From positions 7,997,762 through 8,061,761 of the forward strand of contig NC_049993.1 of NCBI RefSeq assembly GCF_000003815.2: a DNA stretch of 64,000 bases, given 5' to 3'. A program made the translations under genes and the position numbers. A model generated the notes under the pieces. That model ran no database searches. It was not told the DNA's origin and worked only from the letters and a program-made list of their open reading frames with translations. Shown piece by piece: positions 13,401 through 28,400 of the stretch (its first letter is position 1; every line of letters starts with the position of its first letter). Origin of the DNA: Branchiostoma floridae. Taxonomy: Eukaryota > Chordata > Leptocardii > Amphioxiformes > Branchiostomatidae.

Positions 13401-16400
13401 AAGCGGCGAAACTATAACTTTTATCATAAGAACCAAAAGAGCCGACGAATCAATCAGGTGTTTGACTGTTCTGCCAATGGTCATAAAACGCTCCAGTGAA
13501 GTTTCTGACTTAACGATCAATTTTTATTCGTTTTTACGTGAGTCCGCGCAACATGAGCGCGTTTATGGAAGGCACTTTACTCCTCTACCATCCATATCAA
13601 ACCGGCACATTCACGAGGTATCAAAGCACTGCGACAATCGATTGGCCGATATATGTACATAGGGCGGAATATTTACCCCCAACAACGAGGTTGTGTTTTA
13701 CACTGTTCTTTATTTCTTTGTGTACAACCTCTTCTTTTTGTTCTTTTCGTCCTGACGGACGTTCAGTTCCAGTGTACAATAGGCATGTGAAATATTCACG
13801 TCACTGGTGCAGACATACATTTTGATGATTTTGGGGAAGGAGCAGAATTCGTATTTTCTCAAAATATGTTACCTTCAAAGTACATGTATACAATGTATCT
13901 CTCCTTCCTCCGACGTTTATCTTCTTTACTCCGCCTTTCTCTGAATGAAATTTATTACCTACTCAGCTGACAATTTGTTTCGTATGACACTTCCTTTCCG
14001 GAAAGGTCCAAAAACGAGACAAACGATCTTTTACGACGGCCGTAAATTTGCTCGGGGACCGGCACCTGTGGTAGGCGGCCGCGGGTCGCTTCCGTGGGGA
14101 TCTGTCTAGGCGCGTTAAGACGCCAGTTTCATTTGATGTGGCACAGTCCATTCCGTCTGGCTGGAGTAACAATTAGGAGCGCCGCACCAGAGTGGGGAAT
14201 CCGTCATTCACAACTTTTAGATTTTAGACTTATCAAAGTTGCAGACACTGCAAACCCTGACAGCTTAAGGTGGACTCTCACTGCACTTGCACCAAGCTTG
14301 TGTCATTGCGGGGTTCGTTCACTGCGTCGCTGTTTTGTTATTTGATGTGGCACAGTCCATTCCGTCTGGCTGGAGCAACAATTACAGGGCCACACCGGAG
14401 TGGGGAATCCGTCATTCAACACTTTCCTTCAGGAAAAATAACTTACATGGCAAAGTGACCGAAGAAAAGCTTCGCCTGTTGAGTCAATTAGCCAAACTTG
14501 CCGAAGCTCGATGTTGCTGACTTAGGGAGAAGAGATGCTGCCACAGTGAGCATAGTTCATTAATTGTTTAGACTTGGTGTCTAGAAGTGGTTAATGGCCT
14601 TGCACTGAGCAAACTTGTTAGAAATACATTGTACGAAAGTTTGATAAGCATCACGCGTATTATACCTCTAGTGTATCTGTATGTCACGTAGCACCTGGTT
14701 ATGTTACATTCAATATTATTAGCCCTGTCAACTGTAACCTTGGCACATCTAACTCCAGTTATTGTCAGGGCGTCCCTACTGTTCTTGATGACATGACTTA
14801 TGCCCACAAGTACTGTTATAACGTAGCAGTTCTACAGTAGGTCACTACAATACATCATCCTTGATGGCAATGATTTTCCTTGTTGGATGCAGGATTTGTC
14901 ATATTACCCCAGTTCTGTCACGCCCTGGTATATGGATGCATTGTTGCAGCGACCACTCTGATGATCTGATTATTACTTCACCACAAGGGAGTTATGCATT
15001 TCTGGCTTGTTTGCGTGTGTGTCTGCCTCTCAGGCAGTTTGTGTGTTTGTGTTTGTGTAAAGGTGGTGAAGTCTGCTATCTCTGAAGGACTTGTTACAGC
15101 TGGTTTGGAAAATTATTCGAGGCTTTTGCAACATTGCAATGTGGGAAAATTTGGCAGAAACATATGACCTGACCTTTTATGAGGTTTTATCGTAACAAAA
15201 GACTTAAGTCTACAAAACGTACCAGTGTTGGTTATATCTACGTCTTTTTTGCAGGCAGAAGACAAAAGTTAAGCCCTGCTTAATAAGCACACATTTGCAA
15301 CCCAAAATATTCGAAAGCGTTGGCGGAAAAATTACATAAGCTTACTTTCTTCAACAATCAATGTCAAGATCATGAACAAACCACTAACTGCTGTATGCTG
15401 ACGGACGTTTGTGTTCAGTTCTGTAGACATTTATGTGATTGTGTGTATTACTTGATTGACTAGGTACCAAAAGTTGTTTGGAAAGGTCGGCCTGTGTTAT
15501 TACAGATACAGCTGATAAGCGCGGACGTCGCTGCGAAATGCCACGGTATTTATGAACCTGCCAGCTCATTCTGTTCATCAACAAGAGGCAATGCTGGTAA
15601 TGCAATCAGTGCGCACACTACATAACGAGAATATCAAGCGGTCGTATCACAACAGGAACGACCCATTTTGCCTCGTATCTTAGACGCTGTACGTAATGAA
15701 CTACCTACTCATCGAGGATCAAGTGCTATCGGAGAGTTTAAGTACTATCTTGAAGTTGAACTTCCGTGCATATGAAGGTGCTTGGTTTGTTTCTCTGCCT
15801 ATCCACCCAACATACTTTTAGCAATTTCACCATTGTTTGCTTTGCTTTCCACTTTCGTATTTCATCTTTTTAGTTTATAATTATATAGATTGTGTGGATT
15901 GTAAACCATATCTTTCAAAGTTCAAAGGGCCACCCAGTCCAGTTGTTCGAAGTATTTCTTAAATACATAGAGATTATAGATTTAAACTGGCCCCTTTGAA
16001 AACCAGATATTTAATAGTTGAATGGGACATCCAGTAGTCTAAAGTATTTCATAAATACACGAAGATTATAGATTCAAATTGGGCCTTCTTGAAAACTGTA
16101 TCTTTCAAAACTGAAAGTATCATACAACAGTCTAAAAAATCTCAAATAAATATGTAAATACTATAGATTTATTTCTTCTTTTCCAAAAGTTTTCAAAAGT
16201 ACTCCAAACTTGGCGATGCGATGTAATACATGGATGGGAAAATTCCTCAGTCACATACATAAATACAAACAGCGTCGGGCTTAAACTTCTGCTCACCGTT
16301 TGCTTTATGTATGGGCAAAACGCTATTTCCCAGCGGATGAACTTGAGGCAACCTTTCTTTCCTGACACCCGTGGCACATAAGCTGATGTATTATGCATGC

Positions 16401-19400
16401 TGTCGGGGCAGAAAAGCAATGGCATATGAAAGGCAAAATACCTACCAGATGACGGGCAATCGCTGCAGCGACAATAGCTGCCATCCATCAACCTCAGACT
16501 ATCATACTAGTTCATACACACATAGACTTAGAATGAGCTAGATCACGACAGACTCCTTTTAATCACTACCGTATCAACCTTGTAAATTTAACGAAAATGT
16601 ACAGGCAGGTTCCTTTATCACTGAATAGAGTGATGTAGATATATCAAAAGCAACAAGGCTTACATAATACTAGTTCACACATAAATATAGACTTAGAATG
16701 AGCTAAATCACGTAGTCGACAGACTCCTTTTAATCATTACCGTATCAACCTTGTAAATTTAACGAAAATGTACAGGCAGGTTCCTTTATTATTGAATATA
16801 GTGCTGTAGATATTATATTAAGAGTAATAAGGCTCATATCATACTAGTTTATACATGTACTGGCTTAGAATGAGCTAAATCACTTAGCCGACAGACTCAT
16901 TTTAATCACTACCGTATCAACCTTGTAAATGTAACGAAAATGTACAGGCAGGTTCTTTTATCATTGAATCGAGTGTAGAAGATATATTAACAGCAGCAAG
17001 GTTCAAATTACTGACGCATACTTTATTGTATTTACTCATGGGACAGGGCAGGCGTCGTTAACAGTTAAGTACATTCCAGCAAGCAGTCGCCAAATTTATA
17101 TCATCGGTTATATCATCAGTTACATCATCAAAGTTATATCATCAGTTACATCAGGTCGGAAGAACGAACAGGCTAATCCTGAGTGTTAAGTCCCTTACGT
17201 AAAGCAGGCCATATGGCATCATAAATGTCACTGGAGCTAAGGACAAATTTGGGTGTGTTTAGAGCCTCAAAATTTATAGCCATTTAGCGTTTACATGATA
17301 GTAAATCACGCTACCGAGACTGTCGCTTACGCTGGATGACATCCAAGGCTAGTGTTTTCGGATTTACACTTATTCCATTGCTTTACAGTGACAAGGAGTA
17401 CAAAATTATCAAGATTGTTATACCGAATCTCTATCTGTCACGAAATTCACTTGTCTTTTTCAAATTGATTTAATTATTCTTCAAAAATGTATCTTAACGT
17501 GGATCTACAATCTTTACTAAAATGTTTAAGTATTAGCATTGGACGGATGGATTTGCAAATGGGAACACCGTCACCGGCTGTTTTCTCGACCTCTGCATTA
17601 AAACTCAATGTTTTAGATTCAAGTTTCACACTTCAATAATTTATAAATCAGACCGCACTAGGCCCTATGACCTCCAGCTGCCTCAGCCACTGCCTTTGTG
17701 CATGGCAGCTCTGCGGTGTGCTGCTCAGACAATTTGTCTGGCGACAGGTCGGCACTGACGGATGGATGGGGCACTATGGGCTGTTTGGAATAATGTAAAG
17801 CTGTGACTAGTCACCCCGCAGACGGGAAGGGACTGTTAAGGTCTCATAACACAGTAATTATCCGCGACCCCCGTCCCCAAAAGTAGTTCGGGTTAAAATA
17901 GTGCATCGCGGTACTTGCAAAGGCCGTATTTATTCTTCCGTGCACGACAGCGAGGTGGAATCTGTGGTGAATAGTAGAGGAATACATCGGCGTTCATACT
18001 GTATAAGTTGGATTACGTCGCTTTTTCGGCCGGCGGGAATTTGCGCCTTGATATGTTACCGGCACTTCCTGTTCGCCGCCTGCAGTTCCATGACCTCCGC
18101 TGGGGGTCAAATCAAAGTGTCTGTTATAGAAAAATGAGCCGGCAAATCTATGCTCATCTTCAGATATTTTGTAGCTTGTACCCTCAACTTCAACATACTA
18201 AATTCTTGTGAATTGTATCTGCACCCTACTATAGGTTTTGAGTCGTCGAACCACCTCACTTTGGGGTCCTTAACCATGTAAATCCCCATACCCGAAAAAC
18301 TGTGTTCTGAGATCTTAATGACGAATTAATGCCTTCCATGGACACCAATGATGCTACTGTTGTTACTGTTATATGTATATGCATCGTTCTGTAAACTTCA
18401 CCAAGCTTTTACAATCCAGGACATCACCAAAAGACTACGTTTTTACATCACAACACCCACTCATTTTGCAGTATGTGGAACAGTTCTGTCTTCAAAGAAG
18501 CCATGTATTCATTTACGTTTCTCTTGAGAATGTTCATGAAATTAGCCTTCGAGCATCGATTTCGCAAATAAATAATATCATTATAAAGTTAATGACGACT
18601 TAAATGCCTTCTATGGACACCAATGGTGCCGCTGCTATTTGCATTTGCATGCTTGTAGTGTTCATACCACACTACAAGCAGCCAGACTTGATTTGTTTCT
18701 GTTGATCAATACCATGGCATTGTGCGGTCTAAAATAGCATTGGGTAGCTGTTCTTTCAATAGTCAGTCATTGATTTTTTGATAGCATTCATCTTTTCGTC
18801 TTCAGAATCTGTATGCAACGATAATCTCAACACTTATTTCCATGGTGCCCTGGATATATACAGATTGATTATCTTTAGGGGCAGAAGATCCACGCAAGTC
18901 TCGACCCAGTTCTCGCAACTCTCGCGAGAACTGGGTCACTCCGTGATCAAGGTGGACTGATAGCCATCGAAAATTTGGAGGTCCGTGAGTTTACCTTTCA
19001 AAATGTAGTCACTGATTGATGAAAATTCTATTAATTGTATAGATACGTGACTAATGCATCTCTTCAACGATTATCTTTAGATATTCACTTGTTTGCCTAG
19101 ATAAAGGACATTCCGCCACTGAACTTTTTCCGTGAGTGATTGATTTTGCCACCACATCCCTTTCAGGTATGCAAACCTCAGTGTTATTCAACATCAACTG
19201 TCACTAATGAACTTTCCCTAAGAAATTCATTCCGTGGATGTCACAAAGGGCCTCTGTGTATACATTGTTGAGTCTGCTTTGTAACGGAAAGTGACTGTTA
19301 ATTCAGACCATTTCAAAGAATCGCTACAATTTCACCGAGCTTTTACAATCAAGGACATCACCAAAAGAGTACGTTTTTACTCAAATCACAAAACCTACTC

Positions 19401-22400
19401 ATTTTCCAGAACGTTGGAAAGTTCTGTCTTCAAAGAAAAAGTCAAACCCAATTGAAAAATACCCAGTGCCACATACTTTTCAATTTTCGCAAACTTCCTA
19501 TCTTTAAAAAAATCACCCTCGTCTTCACTTTTCATAGTATGGAAGGCCACCCGCACTTGGAACCCCCGTGATATCCATTCTGTGGATGGGCTATGTATAT
19601 ACATTGTCGAGTTTGCTCTATAACAATACACCAGAACCACGAGACGGAAACCCACGTACTTTCCAATTTTCCCCAAACTTCCTATCTTTAAAAAATCGTC
19701 CTCGTCTTCGCTTTTGTATGGAAGGCCACCCGCACTTGGAACCCCCGTGAGACTCCCACCTGGCGGTAATTCAATCAGCTCCCCGGGTACGTGATTTACA
19801 GGGTCTCATTCCAACACTGTTGGTAAATTGGACATGGTCGCCTGGCGGCGGCCCCTCGTTTCATGCCCAATTGAGTTCATTCCTCGTCTTTACCGTGCTG
19901 ATAAATCTGCTCACCAAGGACAATGGATCCGGCGACAAGGATACATGTCTTCGTTCCGTGCAAACTACATAAGCGGAAATGTAGATGGAGTAGCACTTCA
20001 GGGTACATTACGTGCTTGAAAGCACGGATACATCAAGTTTGGTATCACAACGGCGCTGGTCTGATTTGCTCGTGTGTTATCATCACAGTCAGAGGCATCA
20101 CGTCCGTACAGTCAAAGTGATTTAAGGATGCACCGTAGTCGTGATTCTTCTCGTTTTCCGTTCTCGCCAATTAGAAGCTGTCATATTCATCAATGCGGTA
20201 TCTCGTCAGAATGTGCCGTTGATGTACATACATAGTTACTTGTTACAAGATGATTGCAGTAGTCTTTGTGTGCAACTTGTCCGTGATAAAGAACATGTCC
20301 ATGACAGGGAGAATACTCTCATATTGTCGCAGTATCTCTAAAACCTAGAACTGGCTAGCCTGTTGAAGAAGACGTCTCCAAAATTGATGTCGTCAAGTAG
20401 CCAATCAATTGAGGCCACTATCTGGCGAGTGACTACATATGTGGACCTTGTGTCAGGTCAAGACAGCTAAGCTTGATAGCTAGGATTGACAGCTCCAATA
20501 AAATTGACACTTTCCTGGAAAAGCCTGTTAGTAAGTGTTTCAGGTCATGGACAGCAAAGACATTCTTACAACAAGAAGAACGCTAATGGAGCTCCCCACC
20601 AAAGTGTTTCTATATCTTCAGCCATAGAAACGTGGTGACAGAGCAGTGCTTGATAAGCAAAGCACGTTGGGCAGTACAGCGTACAGTGCAATGTGGCCTG
20701 GGGCAAGGCTTTCCAACTGACATGCACTTTCCCCGGAATAGAACACTGATAAAGTTTGCCCTCAATTGGCCGGGGACAGGCAATCAGCAGCTACTATGTC
20801 TTCTGTGTCTCTTCGATATACGGAGGAAATTAAACTTGACCGCTGACGTTGTTCTTATCTATTCACGTGCGGTGGCAAAAAAGCCATTTCAATCAACTGC
20901 AACCTTCAGGAACCCGTACGTGGTATGCGTGGTTATCAGTTAGGGTGGCTCTTCTTTAGCAGCAGATAGCTCTGCAGTGTCTCCATTGTTGAAAAAGGAA
21001 ATTTATCATTTCTAAATATATTGTTCAAATATGCCTTAATGTTTAATATGGTCGGTGATCTTGATACCGTGCTTCTTAACTTAAGAAATACGATAATTCG
21101 TTTTAGGAATCCAACATACTTAATACGAATTAGAATTGGAGTACTCCTATCGAAAAGAGAGTCCCAAAGAAAATAGTTACTGCACCCGTCTGTATGCAGG
21201 TGGCCATTGATGAGGAGGCTATCAAACGTGCATCTAGTAAGGGCGTGGTCACATAGGTCGTGCGATCATAGTACGATTTTTGATGCTATAGGGTTATCAA
21301 GCAGGCTCACAGAACCAACCACCGACATGGCTCCAAAACAGCATTTTGTGTACCAAGACAGTTGAACTTGACAGGTGACGTACATTTTCGTCCTCCAAAA
21401 TGCCCGCAGTTAGCGATCGTACGACGATCGCACGACCTATGTGACCTCGCCCTAAATCCCTAACCTAGAAAAACTTTAAAGGCGCAATCACTGGTCATAG
21501 AGTCGATCCACAGATCGACAGAAATACCACAGCGCATTGAGCCAGGCATTTATTGTGTTTGGCTATCAGCTGGTGCAATTCATTTACAGAATGAAGGGAT
21601 CGACATATCCATACATCAAGCCCGCTGGTTACAGCCAAACCCAATCTAATTTCCGGGGACCGTTAGCGCTTGATTCGAAACAAATCGATGGTGTCATAAC
21701 ACGCGGGACGTTAAAAAGCGCTGGTATTGATTCGGGATTAATCAATGCGTGGAACAAAAGTTTGTAATCTGAGGATCTGTTCCGTTTTGATTCCGGCCAT
21801 ATGGGCGCATTATCCTGGTTTATTTCCCCATTTGGCGAATATACAGCGGGGAAATGACGATAAATCGCCCGATGGCAAGAAAGAGTAGTCTGAGTTTTAG
21901 AACTAACAGATAGATACCTTACACTAAGCCCTGTAACAAAGTAATTCTACTAAATAAATGACACCAACAGCAAGATAATGATAAAAAATGTTAACCATCT
22001 TAGTCACGAATAATCAATGGAATGAATCTTAATAAAATCAAAACCGAATCAAATCGAAATAGGGTACGGTTGGATACATGTAAGTGTCTTCCCGGCTATA
22101 TCATCAACCTCTTCCCTACAGCTGACTGCTTTAACCACCGTCCTCTGCTTAGTCCGTTGATGAACTTGACATCTCTCTTTTCCGCACAGATTCGTGAATA
22201 TCCAGTAATGTAAGAAAGGTAGCGAAAGTTGAAACCAGACTTGAATTATCGTTTTTGGAACATTCCCAGTCTTTAACGGACTCAATATCATTGATTTTAC
22301 ATTAAAGAATTCCCAGGTGATTCTTCCCAGACTTCATGAAAATGGAGGGCATCTATAGAATGCAGACAAGCACGGCCAAACCTGTCTCCAAACATTGAGC

Positions 22401-25400
22401 TCAGGTTTGTAGCTTGTAGGTGGACCAATTATTGTGTAGTTGCACGGAAGGTCATGAACTTTGCGATATTGGTTCTCACAACTCCTCTGGGCGGAAAGCT
22501 CTCTTATTGTGTTTTATTACTAGTGATGTCAATGACTTCCAGTGGGCTAGGATTCAGGGAATCTTGTCCAGGCTCTAATGCTTATTACAGTACATCACAT
22601 ATTTCCTTGTGATTTGTGTCATTTATTCACGCTATTTGATCCATCTCTCGGATAAGCATGACTGATACTCGGCAATGCTATGGCAAAAAGTGTATAACGT
22701 GATGACCTACAGCTAGAGTTATAGATAGAAACTTTTGGTCGGTCACGACCATGTCAGCGTTATCGCCTGTCAAGCATTCCCTTGAGACAATGTCCACTTA
22801 CATGTGCAGATCTCCAGAGAAAAGATATACATGGCTCTTCGTGACGACAAAATATGTTATCTGTACATTTCGTTTGGTATTTCTGATTCATCCAAAAAGT
22901 CGAACTTTCATGAAAGGCAGTATATTCATCGATTGAAATTTAGATCTGTGTAGCTGCAAGGTGAGGAAAAGGAAAACTAATGATTGGTGTTCTGCAGTAG
23001 CACTATTGAAATCACAGAAAATTGGCAATGTCCCGAATATATCAACAATTCATGGAGCTAGGGGCATGGGATTGTGTTCGATGTGGATGCCACGGCCTCA
23101 AAAAGAGCTAACGGCGATCTCTGCGCACAGATTACAACGATGATTCATGGTATCATTTAACAACAATTTTCTTCTCGCCCCATTTGCATGGCCGATGGTC
23201 GCGAAGAAAAGCAGGTAACGGCGTTAGTTCCAGACGGGTCATTGCCTCGTCGCGTGAGAAGCTAAAGGCTGATTGCCTGGAAGCCTCAAAGTCGCTTCCG
23301 CCTCTGTACCTCACAGTCTGTGGTGTAATGAGCCGTAAAGGGTATCTGGTCATCTGTAGTGCAAATGAGAGAGGGCTTACCGGCCCTTGGTGCCAGGGAG
23401 ATTGGTTTAGTGTTATTTCCTGTCTGAATTCTAATCAACCGTCCAAAGTACGTGTAACGTCTCAGAAGTGTGTTTCGTAGTTCTGAGCAATATTCCCCAC
23501 ACTGTAAACCAAATGACTACATCGTTTCATCTTCGGTACAAGCACCATTGCAAATTTCAAGTCATTTATTCAGGGAAATCTATGTTATTTAGCGGTGTGG
23601 CCACATTCGTCTTAGCCTGTCGTGTGATTTCGATGTCCTAGAATCAAAAGCATCTACGGTCAAGGATCTGAGAGTGCACAAAAACAGCTATTTTTTCCGA
23701 ACAAATGCAGTTATTTCAAGAATGCCCTCTGTTTGCGATCGTACGACAATCGTACGACATTTTTGCACAATACATAAGTTTACATTGTAATCATATTAGG
23801 ATGCATATATCTGTACTTTCGTAGACTAAAGGGCAATGCATCTCAAATTGAATTAGGTAATATTACGTGCGCATGTACAGTGATTTTCGCCTATGAAGAA
23901 AACAGAAGATCTTGTAAGTTTTATAAATAAGTCATAACCACACTGTTACACTTTAGCAAGAATTGTAACTTGCTTCCCAAGGTTTGACACCAAGTGGTTT
24001 GCTGGTCGGTCGTGCTATGGTGTTACTAACCGTCACATTTAATCTCTTTGATGAGGCGTTTATTGCATTCATCTCCTGTACGGTAAATTTCATTACAACT
24101 CGCTTATGGAGTGAAGATAGACATCACCGGAGCAGGACAACAGGACCGACGTGATCGCCCACTTACGGCCATGTTGATTTGATTATATGGATGACATCCT
24201 CTGGAAACCCCCAAACTGATGCGAGCGTGCGAATAAAAAAAATATTTGGCCAAAAAAGTGGCCTTCATTGTGAAATTCAAGTGGACAGGAAGGTTTAACA
24301 AGTGAGTAAACACACCGTGTGGCATACCAAACAAAAGTCTTTATTGTCGTTTTTTCACATTTTTTCTACGACCTTGTAATGTTTTACGACTTTTTTTAGC
24401 AATCTATGACATATATTTTCTCATTTTGCAGCTGCTTTGTATGTTTACGGTATGGTTAAAAAGTTTTTTCTCTGAAAATGGCCGCAAATTGATGCGCGCG
24501 TAGATGTCATCCATATAATCAAATCAACATGGCCTAAGGCATGCCTGGATAAGCAATGGAGATGAAATCGTCAGACTTGGATGAATCTCATCACCTTGAT
24601 CTTGCCTATCCTAAGCTATCCATTACCTCTGAGGAAATGGAATTTTGAGATGGTGAATTTCATCAGGAACAGCAGTTAGCAGACGCAAACTGTCGGGCCA
24701 AGAAACTTCGGGGAAAGGCTTTGATTGAAATAGAAGAGCGTTAGGTGATGTTGATCTGCCAGGCAGATGATTTCTCGGAGAATGAAGTGCGCCGTTTCAG
24801 GGTTAATGTCCTAACTGAGGAATATCAACTTGAATATTAACATTTAAGAGTGTGAGTTATGAGAACATTATCCCCATCATCTATGGTTTTAACCTTAGTC
24901 TTTCTCTGTATTGATATTCAACATAGTAGGTATGCACATGATGGCAGCCTGAATGGCGTTGTTATGTACAAAAAAGCGCACACATATATAACAATACATA
25001 GATAAATCTACACACCCCTGACCTAAGGTACCCTATCAGTTAGCAAATTGCATTCTAGTGTCTACAGTCTGGGGCTTGTTATGGCCAACAGCCGCACTAG
25101 AACATAGAGCGCTAGCGCCAAATGGACTTAATGATAAAGTGGAACAGCTGAGTCTGGAATGGAGATGTGGATAGATTCTTGTAGCGCATTTGAATCTGTA
25201 TAATTCGGAGGTTAACATTTCTTATGCTAATTTGGTAGGGTGTCTTAGATATTTTGCAAGCACAAGCCAACTGAATGCATATGTTTTGCTAATTAGGGTT
25301 AAGCTAATTGAAAAGTTCTAACTTGGCTTATCATAAATAATTTACAACAGCAACACGTCTAAAACCAAGACACGGGTTGTTAAATTCTGTATAGCCCTCC

Positions 25401-28400
25401 TGGATCCTCACGTAACGATCGAAACCGAAATATACTACCAGCAGCACTCCCCAACCATCCAGGAATACATCATTATCAAACATGTCATCCAAAGATTTGT
25501 TATTAGCGTCTTGCTCCAACCCGCCTGAGGCACCCGCCCACCGCAGTAAGGGTCCCCGTGCTGTAATAAGGTAGAGGAACAGCGTTGCCGTCCGTCTGTT
25601 CCCCAATTACCGAACTGCTCACAAAACCGGGGGGAATCATGCAGTAGGTTGATGAATAGAGACAAGGGAATTACCTGGCGTTGGTAACAGGTGCTGACGT
25701 ACATTAATTATTACCTCTGTGCGGAGCTCTACGCTATATTCTCATTTCTTCATTAAGGCTTGATATCAAGTTACGGGAGACAGGACACTATATCAACATA
25801 TAACATAAACGTAACCATGCTTGCACGTAACGTAACTGTATGTGCTTATATGTATCTAGTATACAAATAAAAGATGTTCTTTATCACATAATGTTATTTC
25901 AAAAAGGAATAATAGCATATGGTAGTGTTCCTTGGACACGAGAACCAGCATGCAGATTTGAAACATAGGGAAATCTTCATCAGTTCAAGATTCAGGGAAG
26001 CTAAGAATTCCACAAGTAATTGCTGCCCACTAAAATCGGCAAGTTGCAGGTTGAAAATCACAATTATGATTCCTTGCATAATTGCATATTGTTGATTTGA
26101 TTTAGAGTAATTTGATACCATAATGTATATTTGATAGGAGTAACACGATAACTCATGAGTCGTCTGGCTTGTATCTACTATTCGCTTCAGGCCTGTATGT
26201 GTGGCATCATATTGTTTTGTTCAACGATGCAACCCTAGTACGGGGACTTACTGCGGGACTGAGACATTTAACGTGTAAAAACAAACGATAAATAGATTGT
26301 GTAGAATTGTAAAGAAAATTATAGTTCTGTGAGACTTGTGAATGCCTAAGACTATGCATTATTCGTGGATGTCATGTTTGCTAGCATCTACAATCAACAC
26401 ACTTTCTTGAACACACCGCAACATGTCTCAACCTAGAAGCAAACTAAAAGCATATATTTGGTGCAGTCCGACAGCACGCGGCAATTTAGGGTAATCAGGT
26501 GAACAAAATTGACCTTCGCTCACCTGTGGAATAGCTTAAATGGTTACTTGTGAGTGTTATATAGGAGTGCTACTAGTATAACATTTGGAACTCACCCACA
26601 GACCAATTACGACATGCTCAGACGACTAAGATGTCATTGAAGAGGCTAGAGGTAGGGAGGGCTTGAAATGACCCTCGACAAAAGTCAAGTAAAGGTCAAC
26701 TTTGTTTACCTGATTACACTAAATATTGTCGCGTTCCAATTGACAGTACTATATGCCGGGATAGTCTTTGTTCTTTAGAACCTTCATCTTCTTGGCTTCT
26801 TTCGGACAAATATGTAGGCCTCTCGCATCAACGTACAACCAATGATATGTTAGTAATATCAATTGTATGATATCATGGTATGAACTCGACAACAGAATAC
26901 CTTACCACACAAATGTAGATTGTTAGTCGGTTCTAACGAGAGTTTGGGACAGTAGGGATTTGATGCTCTTAGCCGCTAAAGTTGGTTGCAAACAATTGCC
27001 ATGAAGAGTAACTTAACATCATTGTCATTTCGCCCTACTGCTGCCAGCCTAAAGTTGGTTACAATCAATTGCCATGAGGGCAATGCTACAGAGTTGCATT
27101 TTCCTTGCTAGTTCATCTGACATCTAAATTTACCCTATGGGCAAATGTTTCCCTATGTACCTTTTGAGTTTTTATTACAGTTTGGGTCGTACACAAATAA
27201 AATGAAAAATGAAGTGACACAAAAATAAGTGATTTGTCATCCATGCTTTTTCTTTAGAATTGTTGACATGAAGAGTAGTACATCGTTGCTAATTTGTTTT
27301 GCTTGTTCATCGTACATGAGTTTCTCATCTTCACTGCATTGAATGAATGAATGATGAATGAATGATTTTATTTGTAAAACATTGCAGCTTGGTAGCTGAA
27401 TTGCGAGTTACATTACAATAATTGTGGGTTATCTCCACATACATAAATTAGAACAAACATCGTGAATAAAACTAGGCTATTGAATCTCTGCATAAATCTG
27501 CATACATGGTATTCCGACAGTTTAGTACACAAAGATATTGTTTGAAAAGAAGCTAAGCTAATACAGACGTACTAATAGTCTCTAACATTGTACTAGTAGT
27601 CTCTAGGATACACTTTCGGACACTAGTGGCCACTTGCATACAACAAATCTAATGCGCGTGGAATGAAGGATAACGCATGTCTTTTAGTCTTGCTTATCAT
27701 TTTTGCACAATATGGTCTTCTGCTACGAAGACCGTAGTGAGTGTCCGCGGACCTGGTTAAGAATGCCCAGAGAGGAGAAGACTCATCCTGAAGGATATGT
27801 TCTAGAGTTCTCGGTGTAGCTCTCTCACGTCTACTAGCTAGTGTTGGGATAGAGTCAACAGGAAGTCCAATGATTCTCATACACCGCTTTTGAACAGATT
27901 CAAGAGAGTCCGAAAGATGATTTGGCAATCCTCCCCACACAGGGCTCGCGTACTCGAGGATAGGTCTAATAAACGTCAGGTAAATCTGGGTTAGGACGTC
28001 TACAGAGAGACCCGCTTTCTTAGCGATGCAAAGGTAGTAAATCCTCGGTCGGACTCTGCTCAGCATGTATTGTATGTGAGCATCCCAGGTGAGGTCATAA
28101 GAAATGTGAACACCAAGTAGCTTGAAAGTGGTGACCCTTTGAATCTCATTATATTTCAGCCATACCATAGGTATGGTGAAATATATTGTATTCGTAATGT
28201 TTCTTTCTTTCTCCTGTCAAATCTTCAAATCGATTCAACTCCGTCGTTCCTGGACCGAATTACTTGAAATTTGGCACAAGGGTACAGTGGGTCAATACCC
28301 AGGTGCTTTTTCCTCATTTTTTTCATATCTTCCTTTAAAATGATTTTATTCATGTTTTTTGCAATTTTTATGTACATTTTGCCCCCCTGTTCCGTGGTGT

